Shown here: positions 1 to 5,715 of the stretch, piece after piece
How positions within the stretch are numbered: the first letter of the stretch is position 1
Layout of the letters: each line of letters starts with the position of its first letter
Assembly (NCBI GenBank): GCA_001796935.1
Contig: MGNX01000097.1
Span: 1 to 6,349 of the forward strand
Length of the DNA: 6,349 bases
Direction: 5' to 3'
Source of the DNA: Chloroflexi bacterium RBG_16_60_22
Lineage (GTDB): Bacteria > Chloroflexota > Dehalococcoidia > Dehalococcoidales > RBG-16-60-22
Notes under the pieces: model-generated
What the model was told of the DNA's origin: nothing
The model's input: only the letters and a program-made list of their open reading frames with translations
Databases searched by the model: none
Position numbers and translations under genes: made by a program

Positions 1-63
1 CTGCCGTATTGTGTCTTCCCGATTTGTAATGATGTTTAAAGAGTAAAGGAGGAATTATCGACG

Positions 64-921
64 ATGGCTCAGAGATTGAAGGGTAAGTCCGCCGTGGTTA
101 CCGGGAGCGGCGACGGCATTGGCAGGGGAGTAGCCCTGGCCCTGGCGGCGGAAGGGGCCGGGGTGGTGATAAACGATATCGGGCGTGACGCCAGCGGCAA
201 GAGCGCCGCGGACAGGGTAGCGGCGGAGATTAAGAAAGCCGGCGGGGCAGCCGTGGCCAATTACGATAGCGTCGCCACGATGCAGGGCGGCGAGAATATC
301 ATCAAAACGGCCGTCAGCAACTTCGGTCGCATCGATATCCTGGTGAACTGCGCCGGTAATTTCAAGGCGGTGACGACGGTTGAAGTAACCGAGGATATCT
401 GGGACTCGATTATTGCCGTGCATTTAAAGGGGCATTTCAGCTGTTCGAAGGCGGCCGTCAAGGAGATGATAAAACAAAAAAGTGGCCGGATTATCAATAT
501 TTCCTCCCGGGCCGCTGCCTTTGGCGCCGCCAGCTTGCCGTACAGTGCCGCCAAGGCCGGGATTCTGGGCATGACATCGATGCTCTCGGCCGAGCTGAAG
601 CAGCACGGCATCACGGTCAACGTCATATTGCCCAGCGCCGAGACCAAGCTCTTCGCGGGGCCGGCGCCCAACATCGGCGATAATATGCCGATTGCGCCGG
701 ACCGTGGCCCGGAGTTCATCGCGCCGCTAATCGCCTATCTGGCTACGGATAAAGCCGGGAATATCACCGGGCGGTATTTCTACGCTTCCGGCGGGGATAT
801 CTGCATCTACGGGCATCCGTTTAAGTTACCGGGAGAAGCCCATATGCTGGTACGGAAGACAGGTAAATGGACCCTGGACGAACTGGACGCGGTTATCCCG
901 CGATTGCTGGGAGCGGGCTAG
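64..921 (+). CDS. SDR-family dehydrogenase, HSD17B4/MFE-2-like (probable 3-hydroxyacyl-CoA dehydrogenase)
   Basis: A 285-residue cytosolic short-chain dehydrogenase, predicted to interconvert a hydroxyl and a keto group with NAD(P). The Rossmann glycine motif TGSGDGIG lies at residues 13-20, the NxAG motif appears as NCAG at 95-98, and the active site is S147, Y160 and K164 (YSAAK). Several stretches resemble the dehydrogenase domain of peroxisomal multifunctional enzyme 2 (HSD17B4): VVIND at 34-38, the AVANYDSV segment near 63-70, VHLKG at 119-123, and a tail after residue 215 running through PEFIAPL and GKW. That suggests a (3R)-hydroxyacyl-CoA or related substrate. Asp38 after the second beta strand favours NAD over NADP. 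The fourth SDR catalytic residue, usually Asn, is His120. AGGAGG at 47-52 precedes the ATG by 11 bases. It converges on the MmgE/PrpD gene and shares its stop. The family is certain, the substrate is not. Confidence 0.93.
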   Translation: MAQRLKGKSAVVTGSGDGIGRGVALALAAEGAGVVINDIGRDASGKSAADRVAAEIKKAGGAAVANYDSVATMQGGENIIKTAVSNFGRIDILVNCAGNFKAVTTVEVTEDIWDSIIAVHLKGHFSCSKAAVKEMIKQKSGRIINISSRAAAFGAASLPYSAAKAGILGMTSMLSAELKQHGITVNVILPSAETKLFAGPAPNIGDNMPIAPDRGPEFIAPLIAYLATDKAGNITGRYFYASGGDICIYGHPFKLPGEAHMLVRKTGKWTLDELDAVIPRLLGAG

Positions 922-937
922 CCGGACGCTTCCCGGC
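906..937. other. Stem-loop over the shared stop codons of two convergent genes
   Basis: Bases 906-915 can pair with 927-937 (10 pairs, one of them G-U, with T930 bulged). The 11-base loop contains the palindrome GGCTAGCC at 916-923, whose central CTAG is the stop codon of both flanking genes. No T-run follows on either strand, so it is not a classical intrinsic terminator. It could slow polymerase or protect both 3' ends. The pairing is read directly; any function is inference. Confidence 0.4.
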
Positions 938-2423
938 GGCGTGATGTTCTCTTGGCGGGTGCCTGCGGCGAAAGCAGACCGGTGAAATCACGCGCGTTCT
1001 TTATCCGTTCCAGGCCCATGACGGCGTCGATAATGCGGTCGATTTGCGCGTCGCCGAGCACGTAAGAGGCGTTGTTCCGGAACTTGGCCACGATGGCGTC
1101 GTCGGTCAGCCTGGCCCCGGGGTTCCAGGTATCGCCGGGAATGTCGGTCGAATCAGCGGTGAACCTGCCTTTTTTCGATTTTACCTCAATCGAGGCCGGC
1201 GGCTGGCTGAAAAGCTTCCCCGGGTGCCCGGACCAGGTCGCCACCATCCTCACCGCGTCCGGGTGCTCACCGTGGGATATTTTTTTAGTCATCTCCGTAA
1301 TCCGGGGGCTTTTCAGGGTCTCCTCCCTGGCCCACTCGGGGCCGGGCGTAATGCCGTACACGGTGCAGGCCAGGGCGTAGCTGAGGCTGAACTGAGAGAA
1401 CCACAGCTCCTTCCCCGTGGACCCGGCCCAGTTATCGGCGGCGGCGTAAGTGGGCAAGGTGATGCCCAGGGGGTGAGTATTGACCGTGATGCTATCGATG
1501 TCCCCGGGTTTCAGGCCATGCTTTTTAATGATGCCTTCCAGCAGCCCGACGCTGTTATGGAACCAGCGGCAGGTAGGGTAGGGCTTGAAACCGGCGTCCA
1601 TGATATACCATCGCTTCCCCAGGTCGGCCACGAAGGTATCATCGTCGAACTCAAGTGCTCCCACTAGCGCCGCCAGGCCGCGCGGTCCGTCCAGAATGGA
1701 AGGGTCGCCGACGAAGCCGTTCCTGGCGCACAGCGCGGCCATAACCCCGCCGAGGCAGAACCAGCCCATATCGGCCGACTTATTGAAATTGGACGGTGGC
1801 GTGAACGAGAACTTGCTTTCGATAGCGCCGGTGGCGAGGTAAGCCGCCACGCCCAGGACGTTTATCATCTCTTCTCTATCAAATTTGAAGATACCGGCCG
1901 CGGCCGCCGCGGCGGCCAGGGTGTTAAAACCGCTGCTCCCGTAGAGGCTGGACACCACTCCTTTCTCCGGGTCAGGTCGCCATATCGAGCCGCACAGGGC
2001 GCTCCTGGCCCCCAAATCGTAGGCGAGCACCGTCGCCAGGATGATTTCCTTACCGGTGGCCCCGACCCTCTCTCCCACGGCTAAGGCCGTAAACAGGGGG
2101 ACCCCGCCGATGTGCCGGGTCTGGTACATGGTCTCGTCCATGTCGAGTATGTTGGACAGCTTGCCGTTGACATAGGCGGCATGGGCACAGTGCAGCCGGT
2201 CGCCGCTTCCTATCACGGTCGCCTCCGGCTTGCCACCCAGGTCGCGGCCGACCGCCGCCACTTTCTTACCCCACTCCAGGGCGTAACCGCCTAAAGAACA
2301 GCCGATGGAATCCAGAATATGTACCTTCGTCTGTTGCAGGACCTCGGCCGGTATATCATCAAAGGTGAAGGTAGTCAGAAAATCAGCCCATCTTTCGGTA
2401 ATCGTGGTTTCCATAGCTGGCAT
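918..2423 (-). CDS. MmgE/PrpD family protein (2-methylcitrate dehydratase-like)
   Basis: A 501-residue soluble protein of the MmgE/PrpD family, which includes 2-methylcitrate dehydratase, cis-aconitate decarboxylase and iminodisuccinate epimerase. Family landmarks occur in order: ILDSIGCSLGG near residue 35, AAYVNGKLSNILDMDET near 83-99, HIGGVPLFTALAVGE near 104-118, an Ala-rich helix with eight alanines near 170, GFKPYPTCRWFHN near 278-290, and FSLSYALA near 345. In the NGxxxHxLDxDD-type motif the usual His is Asn and the last Asp is Glu (NILDMDE), so the activity may not be the textbook dehydration. The tail after about residue 485 is basic (KRTSRRR) and longer than in most members. GGAGG sits only 3 bases before the ATG at 2421-2423 and 12 bases before an in-frame ATG at 2412-2414, so the start could be either. 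It has its own strong promoter and is not in an operon here. The substrate is unknown. Confidence 0.92.
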   Translation of the reverse strand: MPAMETTITERWADFLTTFTFDDIPAEVLQQTKVHILDSIGCSLGGYALEWGKKVAAVGRDLGGKPEATVIGSGDRLHCAHAAYVNGKLSNILDMDETMYQTRHIGGVPLFTALAVGERVGATGKEIILATVLAYDLGARSALCGSIWRPDPEKGVVSSLYGSSGFNTLAAAAAAAGIFKFDREEMINVLGVAAYLATGAIESKFSFTPPSNFNKSADMGWFCLGGVMAALCARNGFVGDPSILDGPRGLAALVGALEFDDDTFVADLGKRWYIMDAGFKPYPTCRWFHNSVGLLEGIIKKHGLKPGDIDSITVNTHPLGITLPTYAAADNWAGSTGKELWFSQFSLSYALACTVYGITPGPEWAREETLKSPRITEMTKKISHGEHPDAVRMVATWSGHPGKLFSQPPASIEVKSKKGRFTADSTDIPGDTWNPGARLTDDAIVAKFRNNASYVLGDAQIDRIIDAVMGLERIKNARDFTGLLSPQAPAKRTSRRREASG

Positions 2424-2449
2424 CGTCCTCCCTGGAATAAAATAGAAAT

Positions 2450-2465
2450 GCCGGTTAAGACCGGC
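2450..2465 (-). other. Leader hairpin upstream of the MmgE/PrpD gene
   Basis: GCCGGT at 2450-2455 pairs perfectly with ACCGGC at 2460-2465 around a 4-base loop. It lies in the roughly 80-base leader predicted from the 2510-2539 promoter, about 26 bases before the start codon. On the minus strand it is followed by an A/T-rich stretch (ATTTCTATTTTATT), so it could stabilise the leader or act as a weak attenuator. The stem is short and the T-run is interrupted, so a chance hairpin is possible. Confidence 0.3.
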
Positions 2466-2509
2466 GGTCAGTCCGTAAAGTCAGCGGGGGAGTCCCGGCG
2501 AACACCGAT

Positions 2510-2539
2510 ATCATAGATTACTTGGCCGGAGCGTGTCAA
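2510..2539 (-). promoter_or_regulatory. Sigma-70-type promoter for the MmgE/PrpD gene
   Basis: On the minus strand a perfect -35 box TTGACA (plus-strand 2534-2539) and a -10 box TATGAT (2510-2515, five of six consensus) are separated by 18 bases. Transcription would begin near 2503, giving a leader of about 80 bases before the start codon at 2423. This is the best promoter match I found in the window. Its -35 box is 6 bases from the -35 box of the candidate rightward promoter, so one regulator could govern both. Confidence 0.65.
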
Positions 2540-2545
2540 TAAAAA

Positions 2546-2575
2546 TTGCTATGAACGGCGCGTTTATAATATATT
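2546..2575 (+). promoter_or_regulatory. Candidate divergent promoter for the 2649-3062 cupin gene
   Basis: TTGCTA (2546-2551, four of six consensus) is followed after 18 bases by TATATT (2570-2575, five of six). A perfect TATAAT at 2565-2570 overlaps it, but sits only 13 bases from the same -35 box and has no better -35 at normal distance. TAATATATTA at 2567-2576 is a perfect palindrome. The inverted repeat TGAC-AA-GTCA at 2578-2587 falls where transcription should start and is a candidate operator. The choice of -10 box is uncertain. Confidence 0.45.
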
Positions 2576-2593
2576 AGTGACAAGTCAACCAGA

Positions 2594-2624
2594 ACCCGGG
2601 TGGGAGCAGCGGCTGACCCCGGGT
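2594..2624 (+). other. Inverted repeat in the leader of the 2649-3062 cupin gene
   Basis: ACCCGGG at 2594-2600 can pair with CCCGGGT at 2618-2624, leaving a 17-base loop. Each arm is itself close to palindromic (ACCCGGGT and ACCCCGGGT), so the pair could equally be two copies of a protein-binding site. It lies between the candidate promoter and the ribosome binding site (AGGAG near 2640-2644), which it leaves free. No T-run follows, so it does not look like a terminator. Function is unknown. Confidence 0.3.
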
Positions 2625-2648
2625 AATACTCAAGAAGAAAGGAGATAA

Positions 2649-3062
2649 ATGGCGAACACAAAGTACGGGAAATATATCATAAGGGAACCTTTCAAGAAAG
2701 GTCGTAATGAAGAAGTCATCGAACCGTTGATGAACCTGGAGGGTGCCAAACACGGCGGGGGGGCTAACATCACCCTGAGCCGGTCCTGGATTACGCAGCC
2801 TTTCCTGATGATAAAGGAGCCTCATACCCACGATTATGACCAGTTCCTGATTTTTGCCGGGGGCAACCCGATGGATGTCAGGGATTTCGGGGCGGAGGTG
2901 GAGTTTTCCCTGGGTAAGGAAGGGGAAAAACATATCATTAACACCCCGACACTGGTCCATATCCCACCGGGGATATGGCACGGCCCACTTAGATTTACCA
3001 GGATTGACCGGCCCATCGAGTTTCTGGATATATTTCTGGCGCCGGAATACATCAGAAAGTAA
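2649..3062 (+). CDS. Small single-domain cupin protein
   Basis: A 137-residue cytosolic protein with one cupin beta-barrel. Cupin motif 1 is HTHDYDQFLIFAGG at residues 59-72, giving likely metal ligands His59, His61 and Gln65. Motif 2 is the HIPPGIWHGPL segment at 104-114, giving His111. Gln occupies the position usually held by Glu. Between the motifs, DFGAEVEFSLG at 79-89 followed by GEKHIIN at 92-98 resembles a family of small uncharacterised cupins seen in anaerobic bacteria, as I recall it. No signal peptide or membrane segment is visible. AGGAG lies about 4 bases before the ATG. The gene is transcribed away from MmgE/PrpD from the shared 2424-2648 region and converges on the crotonase. 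It contains a run of seven G at 2757-2763, but the frame is intact. It could be a small metal enzyme (isomerase, decarboxylase or dioxygenase) or a ligand sensor; sequence does not decide. Confidence 0.85.
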   Translation: MANTKYGKYIIREPFKKGRNEEVIEPLMNLEGAKHGGGANITLSRSWITQPFLMIKEPHTHDYDQFLIFAGGNPMDVRDFGAEVEFSLGKEGEKHIINTPTLVHIPPGIWHGPLRFTRIDRPIEFLDIFLAPEYIRK

Positions 3063-3079
3063 AAAGCCCGGTCTCCGGG
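3061..3079 (-). terminator. Candidate intrinsic terminator of the minus-strand operon
   Basis: On the minus strand CCCGG-AGA-CCGGG (plus 3067-3079) is followed by C and then TTTTT (3061-3065), about 60 bases after the crotonase stop codon. Orientation and place suit termination of the leftward operon. The stem is only five pairs with a three-base loop, so strength is uncertain. The T-run overlaps the stop codon of the convergent cupin gene. No matching T-run exists for plus-strand transcripts. Confidence 0.5.
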
Positions 3080-3137
3080 ACAACGTGTGGGGGACTTCTT
3101 TCCGGGGGGCGGATGGCCGCCGGACGGGCCGGTGAGG

Positions 3138-3902
3138 CTACTTGTTTCTGAACTCGGGCTTACGTTTCTCGGCGAATGCTTTTTTGCCTTCCCTGAGGTC
3201 CTGGCTGGCGGCGGCCTGCTTTTGTAATTCGAGGAACTCTTCTCTGGTCACGGGACTGATGGACTGGGAGTCGAGCAATCTCGATATCATCTTTTTCGTG
3301 CCCCTGACCGAAATCGGGGAGTTACCGGCGATTTCCCGGGCCAGGTCATAGGTAACCGCGGCCAGGCGGTCGGCGGGAACAACCTCGTCGACCAGCCTGA
3401 TGTCCCTGGCCCTTCCGGCATCGACCAGCCTCCCCGTGTAGAGCAGCTCCCTGGTCGCCGAGACCCCGACCAGGTTGATAAGGCGGCGGAGAGCGCTGGG
3501 CGGGTAAACTACCCCTAACCTGGCGGCGGTGACCCCGAGGCGGGCATTATCCGCCGCCAGGCGGAGGTCGCAGGCGGTGGCCAGGCTAACCCCGGCACCA
3601 ATACAGTAGCCGTATATCATGGCGATGACCGGGACGGCACAAGTCTCGATGGCCAGTATCACGTCTTCCAGGGGGTCCTGGAAATCGGATTCTTCCGGGC
3701 CGTGCAGCCGCGATATTTCATACCCGGAAGAGAAAGCTTTCTCGCCGGCGCCCCGGAGGACCACCACCCGGACCACGCCTTCTTTCCCTGCCGACCTGAG
3801 GGCTTCGGTGAGTCGTGAGAAGATATCCGGCGTTAACGCGTTTCTTTTCTCGGGACGGTTAACCGTCAGGGTGATGATGCCGTTTTCCTGACTGACCAGC
3901 AA
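3138..3902 (-). CDS. Crotonase (enoyl-CoA hydratase/isomerase) family protein without the hydratase glutamates
   Basis: A 254-residue crotonase-fold protein acting on a CoA thioester in the cytosol. Numbered from the TTG at 3900-3902, NRPEKRNAL is at 15-23, the first oxyanion-hole segment KAFSSGYEI is at 55-63, and the second, GYCIGAGVSLATACDLRLA, is at 98-116. The two catalytic glutamates of true hydratases (Glu144 and Glu164 of rat mitochondrial hydratase) align with Ser106 and Ala126. Tyr133, in LGVVYPP, sits where I recall the active-site Tyr of E. coli methylmalonyl-CoA decarboxylase (LGVPY). Decarboxylase, isomerase or thioesterase activity is thus likelier than hydration. The TTG lies 26 bases from the only good ribosome binding site, whereas an in-frame ATA at 3921-3923 is 5 bases from it and adds seven residues, giving a more usual N-terminus. 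It is the last gene of the operon shared with the CoA-transferase. Confidence 0.9.
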   Translation of the reverse strand: MLVSQENGIITLTVNRPEKRNALTPDIFSRLTEALRSAGKEGVVRVVVLRGAGEKAFSSGYEISRLHGPEESDFQDPLEDVILAIETCAVPVIAMIYGYCIGAGVSLATACDLRLAADNARLGVTAARLGVVYPPSALRRLINLVGVSATRELLYTGRLVDAGRARDIRLVDEVVPADRLAAVTYDLAREIAGNSPISVRGTKKMISRLLDSQSISPVTREEFLELQKQAAASQDLREGKKAFAEKRKPEFRNK

Positions 3903-3928
3903 TGAATCCTGTTCTTTCGTTATAGTTA

Positions 3929-3936
3929 CCTCCCCT
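3929..3936 (-). promoter_or_regulatory. Ribosome binding site that points to an ATA start for the crotonase
   Basis: The minus-strand sequence GGGGAGG (plus 3929-3935, preceded by A at 3936) is the only strong Shine-Dalgarno match upstream of the crotonase. Five bases later comes ATA (3921-3923), in frame with the gene; the frame is open back to a TGA at 3939-3941. No ATG or GTG lies in frame between that stop and the TTG at 3900-3902. The start is therefore either a rare ATA or a poorly spaced TTG. Confidence 0.6.
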
Positions 3937-4016
3937 TGTCATCCGAAACCGGCTGGCGCTCTTTCCGGCAATTGTCGGCCGTCCATCTCCGGCAGCGTCC
4001 CGGGGCGTTTCAGAAT

Positions 4017-5234
4017 TCAAGTTGTCTTCGCGACGCGTTTGCGTAACTCGGCAAAGTGTTCCTTCTGCTCCGCCTCCAGCTTTTCGATTTTCTCCCGGGA
4101 ATAGCCCAGAAGCCCGGAAAGGACCTGGTGGGTGTGCTGGCCCAGGGTGGGCGGAGGGGTGTATTCCGAGGGATGGATGCCCGGCATCTTGATGGGATTC
4201 CCCACCAGCTTTACCTGTCCGCCCAGCACATGGTTCAAAGTCAGGACCATGTCGTTGTGCTGTATCTGGGGGTCCCCCGGGGCCTGGTCCAGATTATATA
4301 TCGGGCCGGCGGCGATATCATCGGCGTGCAGTATCTCCAGCCACTTTTCGCTTTCCATCTGGCCGAGCGCTTCCGTGATGATGGCATCCAGCTCGGTGCG
4401 GTTCTTCAGCCTGTCCTCGAGCGTGGCGAAACGCGGGTCCTCGATAATCCAGTCGATACCCAGGGTCCGGGCGATTCTCGGCCAGCTGGCGCCGATGGTA
4501 ATCCAGCCGTCTTTAGTCCGGTAAGCTCCAAAAGGGGCAGCCTGGAGGTGGCCGGCCCCGACCGGCGGCGGCACGATTCCGCTTAGAAAATAGACCGCGT
4601 AGTGCATGGAAAGCAGGGCCATGGCCCCGTTGACGAGGTTTGTTTCCACCTTCTGTCCCTGGCCGGTGCGCTCCCTTTGTAACAGTGCCGATACCACGCC
4701 GAGGGCACCGAAGAGCGCGCCGGAAATGTCGGCCAGGGCGGGGGCGGGTTTGATGGGGGGACCGCCCGGCTCTCCGGTTTGCAGGAGCAGCCCGACCATG
4801 CCTTGAGCGATGATATCATATGAAGGCCATGAGGCGTACGGGCCGGTCGGACCGTACCCCGTGACGGAGCAGCAGATTATCTTCGGGTTGATGCCTTTTA
4901 GCACATCGTAATCGGCCCGGAGCCTCGCCATGACTCCCGCGCGATTATTGTCCCAGACGACATCGCTGACCCTGACCAGGTTATAGAAAGCCTCGCGGCC
5001 GGTTTCCGTCATCAGGTCCAGCACCACGCTCTTTTTATTGCGATTGAAGGCGATGAAATAGCCGGATTCGCCTTTATGGGAAGGCGGGGGGTTGGACACC
5101 CGGATCAGCTCTCCCGTGGGTGGTTCTATCTTGATTACCTCGGCACCCAGGTCGCCCAGGACCATCGAGCCGTACGGTCCCGCCAGGACCTGTTCCAGGG
5201 CCAGTACTCTGATGCCCGTCAGGGGTCCCGTCAT
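4017..5234 (-). CDS. CaiB/BaiF family (class III) CoA-transferase
   Basis: A 405-residue, full-length class III CoA-transferase, the family of formyl-CoA transferase, carnitine CoA-transferase CaiB and benzylsuccinate CoA-transferase. It moves CoA between carboxylic acids through an aspartyl-CoA mixed anhydride. Seen in order: the N-terminal LTGIRVLALEQVLAGPYGSM segment (5-24), LGDLGAEVIKIEPP (26-39), FNRNKKSVVLDL (63-74), the SVTGYGPTGPY segment (123-133), and Asp169 in ALADISGALFGALG, at the same number as the catalytic Asp of formyl-CoA transferase. The C-terminus is a charged, probably helical tail. The ATG at 5234 has GAGGAG about 7 bases upstream. Gaps of 87 bases to the upstream cupin and about 95-115 to the downstream crotonase suggest one operon with loose spacing. 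It probably activates the pathway's acid for the crotonase, but donor and acceptor cannot be read from sequence. Confidence 0.95.
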   Translation of the reverse strand: MTGPLTGIRVLALEQVLAGPYGSMVLGDLGAEVIKIEPPTGELIRVSNPPPSHKGESGYFIAFNRNKKSVVLDLMTETGREAFYNLVRVSDVVWDNNRAGVMARLRADYDVLKGINPKIICCSVTGYGPTGPYASWPSYDIIAQGMVGLLLQTGEPGGPPIKPAPALADISGALFGALGVVSALLQRERTGQGQKVETNLVNGAMALLSMHYAVYFLSGIVPPPVGAGHLQAAPFGAYRTKDGWITIGASWPRIARTLGIDWIIEDPRFATLEDRLKNRTELDAIITEALGQMESEKWLEILHADDIAAGPIYNLDQAPGDPQIQHNDMVLTLNHVLGGQVKLVGNPIKMPGIHPSEYTPPPTLGQHTHQVLSGLLGYSREKIEKLEAEQKEHFAELRKRVAKTT

Positions 5235-5321
5235 TTAATATCTCCTCGCCAATGCCTCGGGCGCATCTTCCGGGACCGGGGCTTATTCACGGTCCGGTAA
5301 AACCATCTGGCGCCGGTTCGG

Positions 5322-5684
5322 CTACTGGACAACCTTGGACACTCCCCGGTGGACGGCCAGATGTGTAAATGAGGAGTCATCGGCGGCGCCGTGCCAGTGG
5401 ACCTCGTCCGGCGGTATGAACACGGCCATCCCGGGTGTTACCGTGTATTCTTTATCCCGGGTAGCCACGATGCCTTTCCCTTCCGTAACGTACAGGATTT
5501 GCTCGGCGGAATGGGTATGGAAGCTAAGCCGGGTCCCCGGGGGAAAGGTAACCAGCGAGGCTCCGAGTCCTCCGGTAGTTTCGGCGTCAAGCAAGCGGAG
5601 CATACTCATGCGCCCCCGCGCCATGAACGGGTCTCCCTCCGGCGTTTTAAAGGGCTCGACATCACGGGGATTAACGATTATCAT
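5322..5684 (-). CDS. Small cupin-domain protein (Cupin_2 type)
   Basis: A 120-residue single-domain cupin. Motif 1 runs from Gly50 to Gly69 (G-x5-HTH-x3-Q-x6-G), giving probable metal ligands His56, His58 and Gln62. Motif 2 is PGMAVFIPPDEVHWHGA at 84-100, with the last ligand at His96 or His98. The barrel fills almost the whole protein, and there is no DNA-binding domain or signal peptide. The start at 5684 has AGGAGG 4 bases upstream and follows the dehydrogenase stop by 31 bases, so the two are almost certainly cotranscribed. Like the cupin at 2649-3062 it has Gln in place of the usual Glu, but the two share little else and do not look like recent duplicates. Small cupins of this type often accompany catabolic genes as isomerases, decarboxylases or proteins of unknown role. 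No specific reaction can be assigned. Confidence 0.88.
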   Translation of the reverse strand: MIIVNPRDVEPFKTPEGDPFMARGRMSMLRLLDAETTGGLGASLVTFPPGTRLSFHTHSAEQILYVTEGKGIVATRDKEYTVTPGMAVFIPPDEVHWHGAADDSSFTHLAVHRGVSKVVQ

Positions 5685-5715
5685 GTTGCCTCCTGCCAGC
5701 TCATATCAGAATGTT

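Noticed and set aside
9..40. Promoter upstream of the SDR gene (TTGTGT with TAATGA or TTTAAA)
   Set aside because: The boxes are poor and their spacing is wrong (about 12 or 20 bases). The upstream sequence is cut by the window edge, so the SDR could equally be an inner operon gene.
1044..1667. Long open frame on the plus strand inside the MmgE/PrpD gene
   Set aside because: Its translation is Gly/Pro/Arg-rich with no recognisable domain, and the opposite strand encodes conserved MmgE/PrpD motifs throughout.
1895..1920. GCC/GCG-rich stretch as a repeat or site
   Set aside because: It simply encodes an eight-alanine helix segment within the MmgE/PrpD protein.
2757..2763. Run of seven G in the cupin gene as a phase-variation or frameshift site
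   Set aside because: The reading frame is intact through both cupin motifs, and the run encodes an ordinary Gly-Gly-Gly; in GC-rich DNA seven G is weak evidence for switching.
2574..3083. Minus-strand open frame across the first cupin gene
   Set aside because: It is the complement of a gene with both cupin motifs and a good ribosome binding site; the minus-strand product shows no family features.
3965..3978. Near-palindrome CCGGCAATTGTCGG upstream of the crotonase as an operator
   Set aside because: Fourteen bases with one mismatch in a GC-rich gap, with no promoter beside it and no second copy; chance is likely.
5273..5295. Inverted repeat GGACCG/CGGTCC between the second cupin and the CoA-transferase as a terminator
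   Set aside because: Six pairs with an 11-base loop and no T-run on either strand; it lies inside a likely operon.
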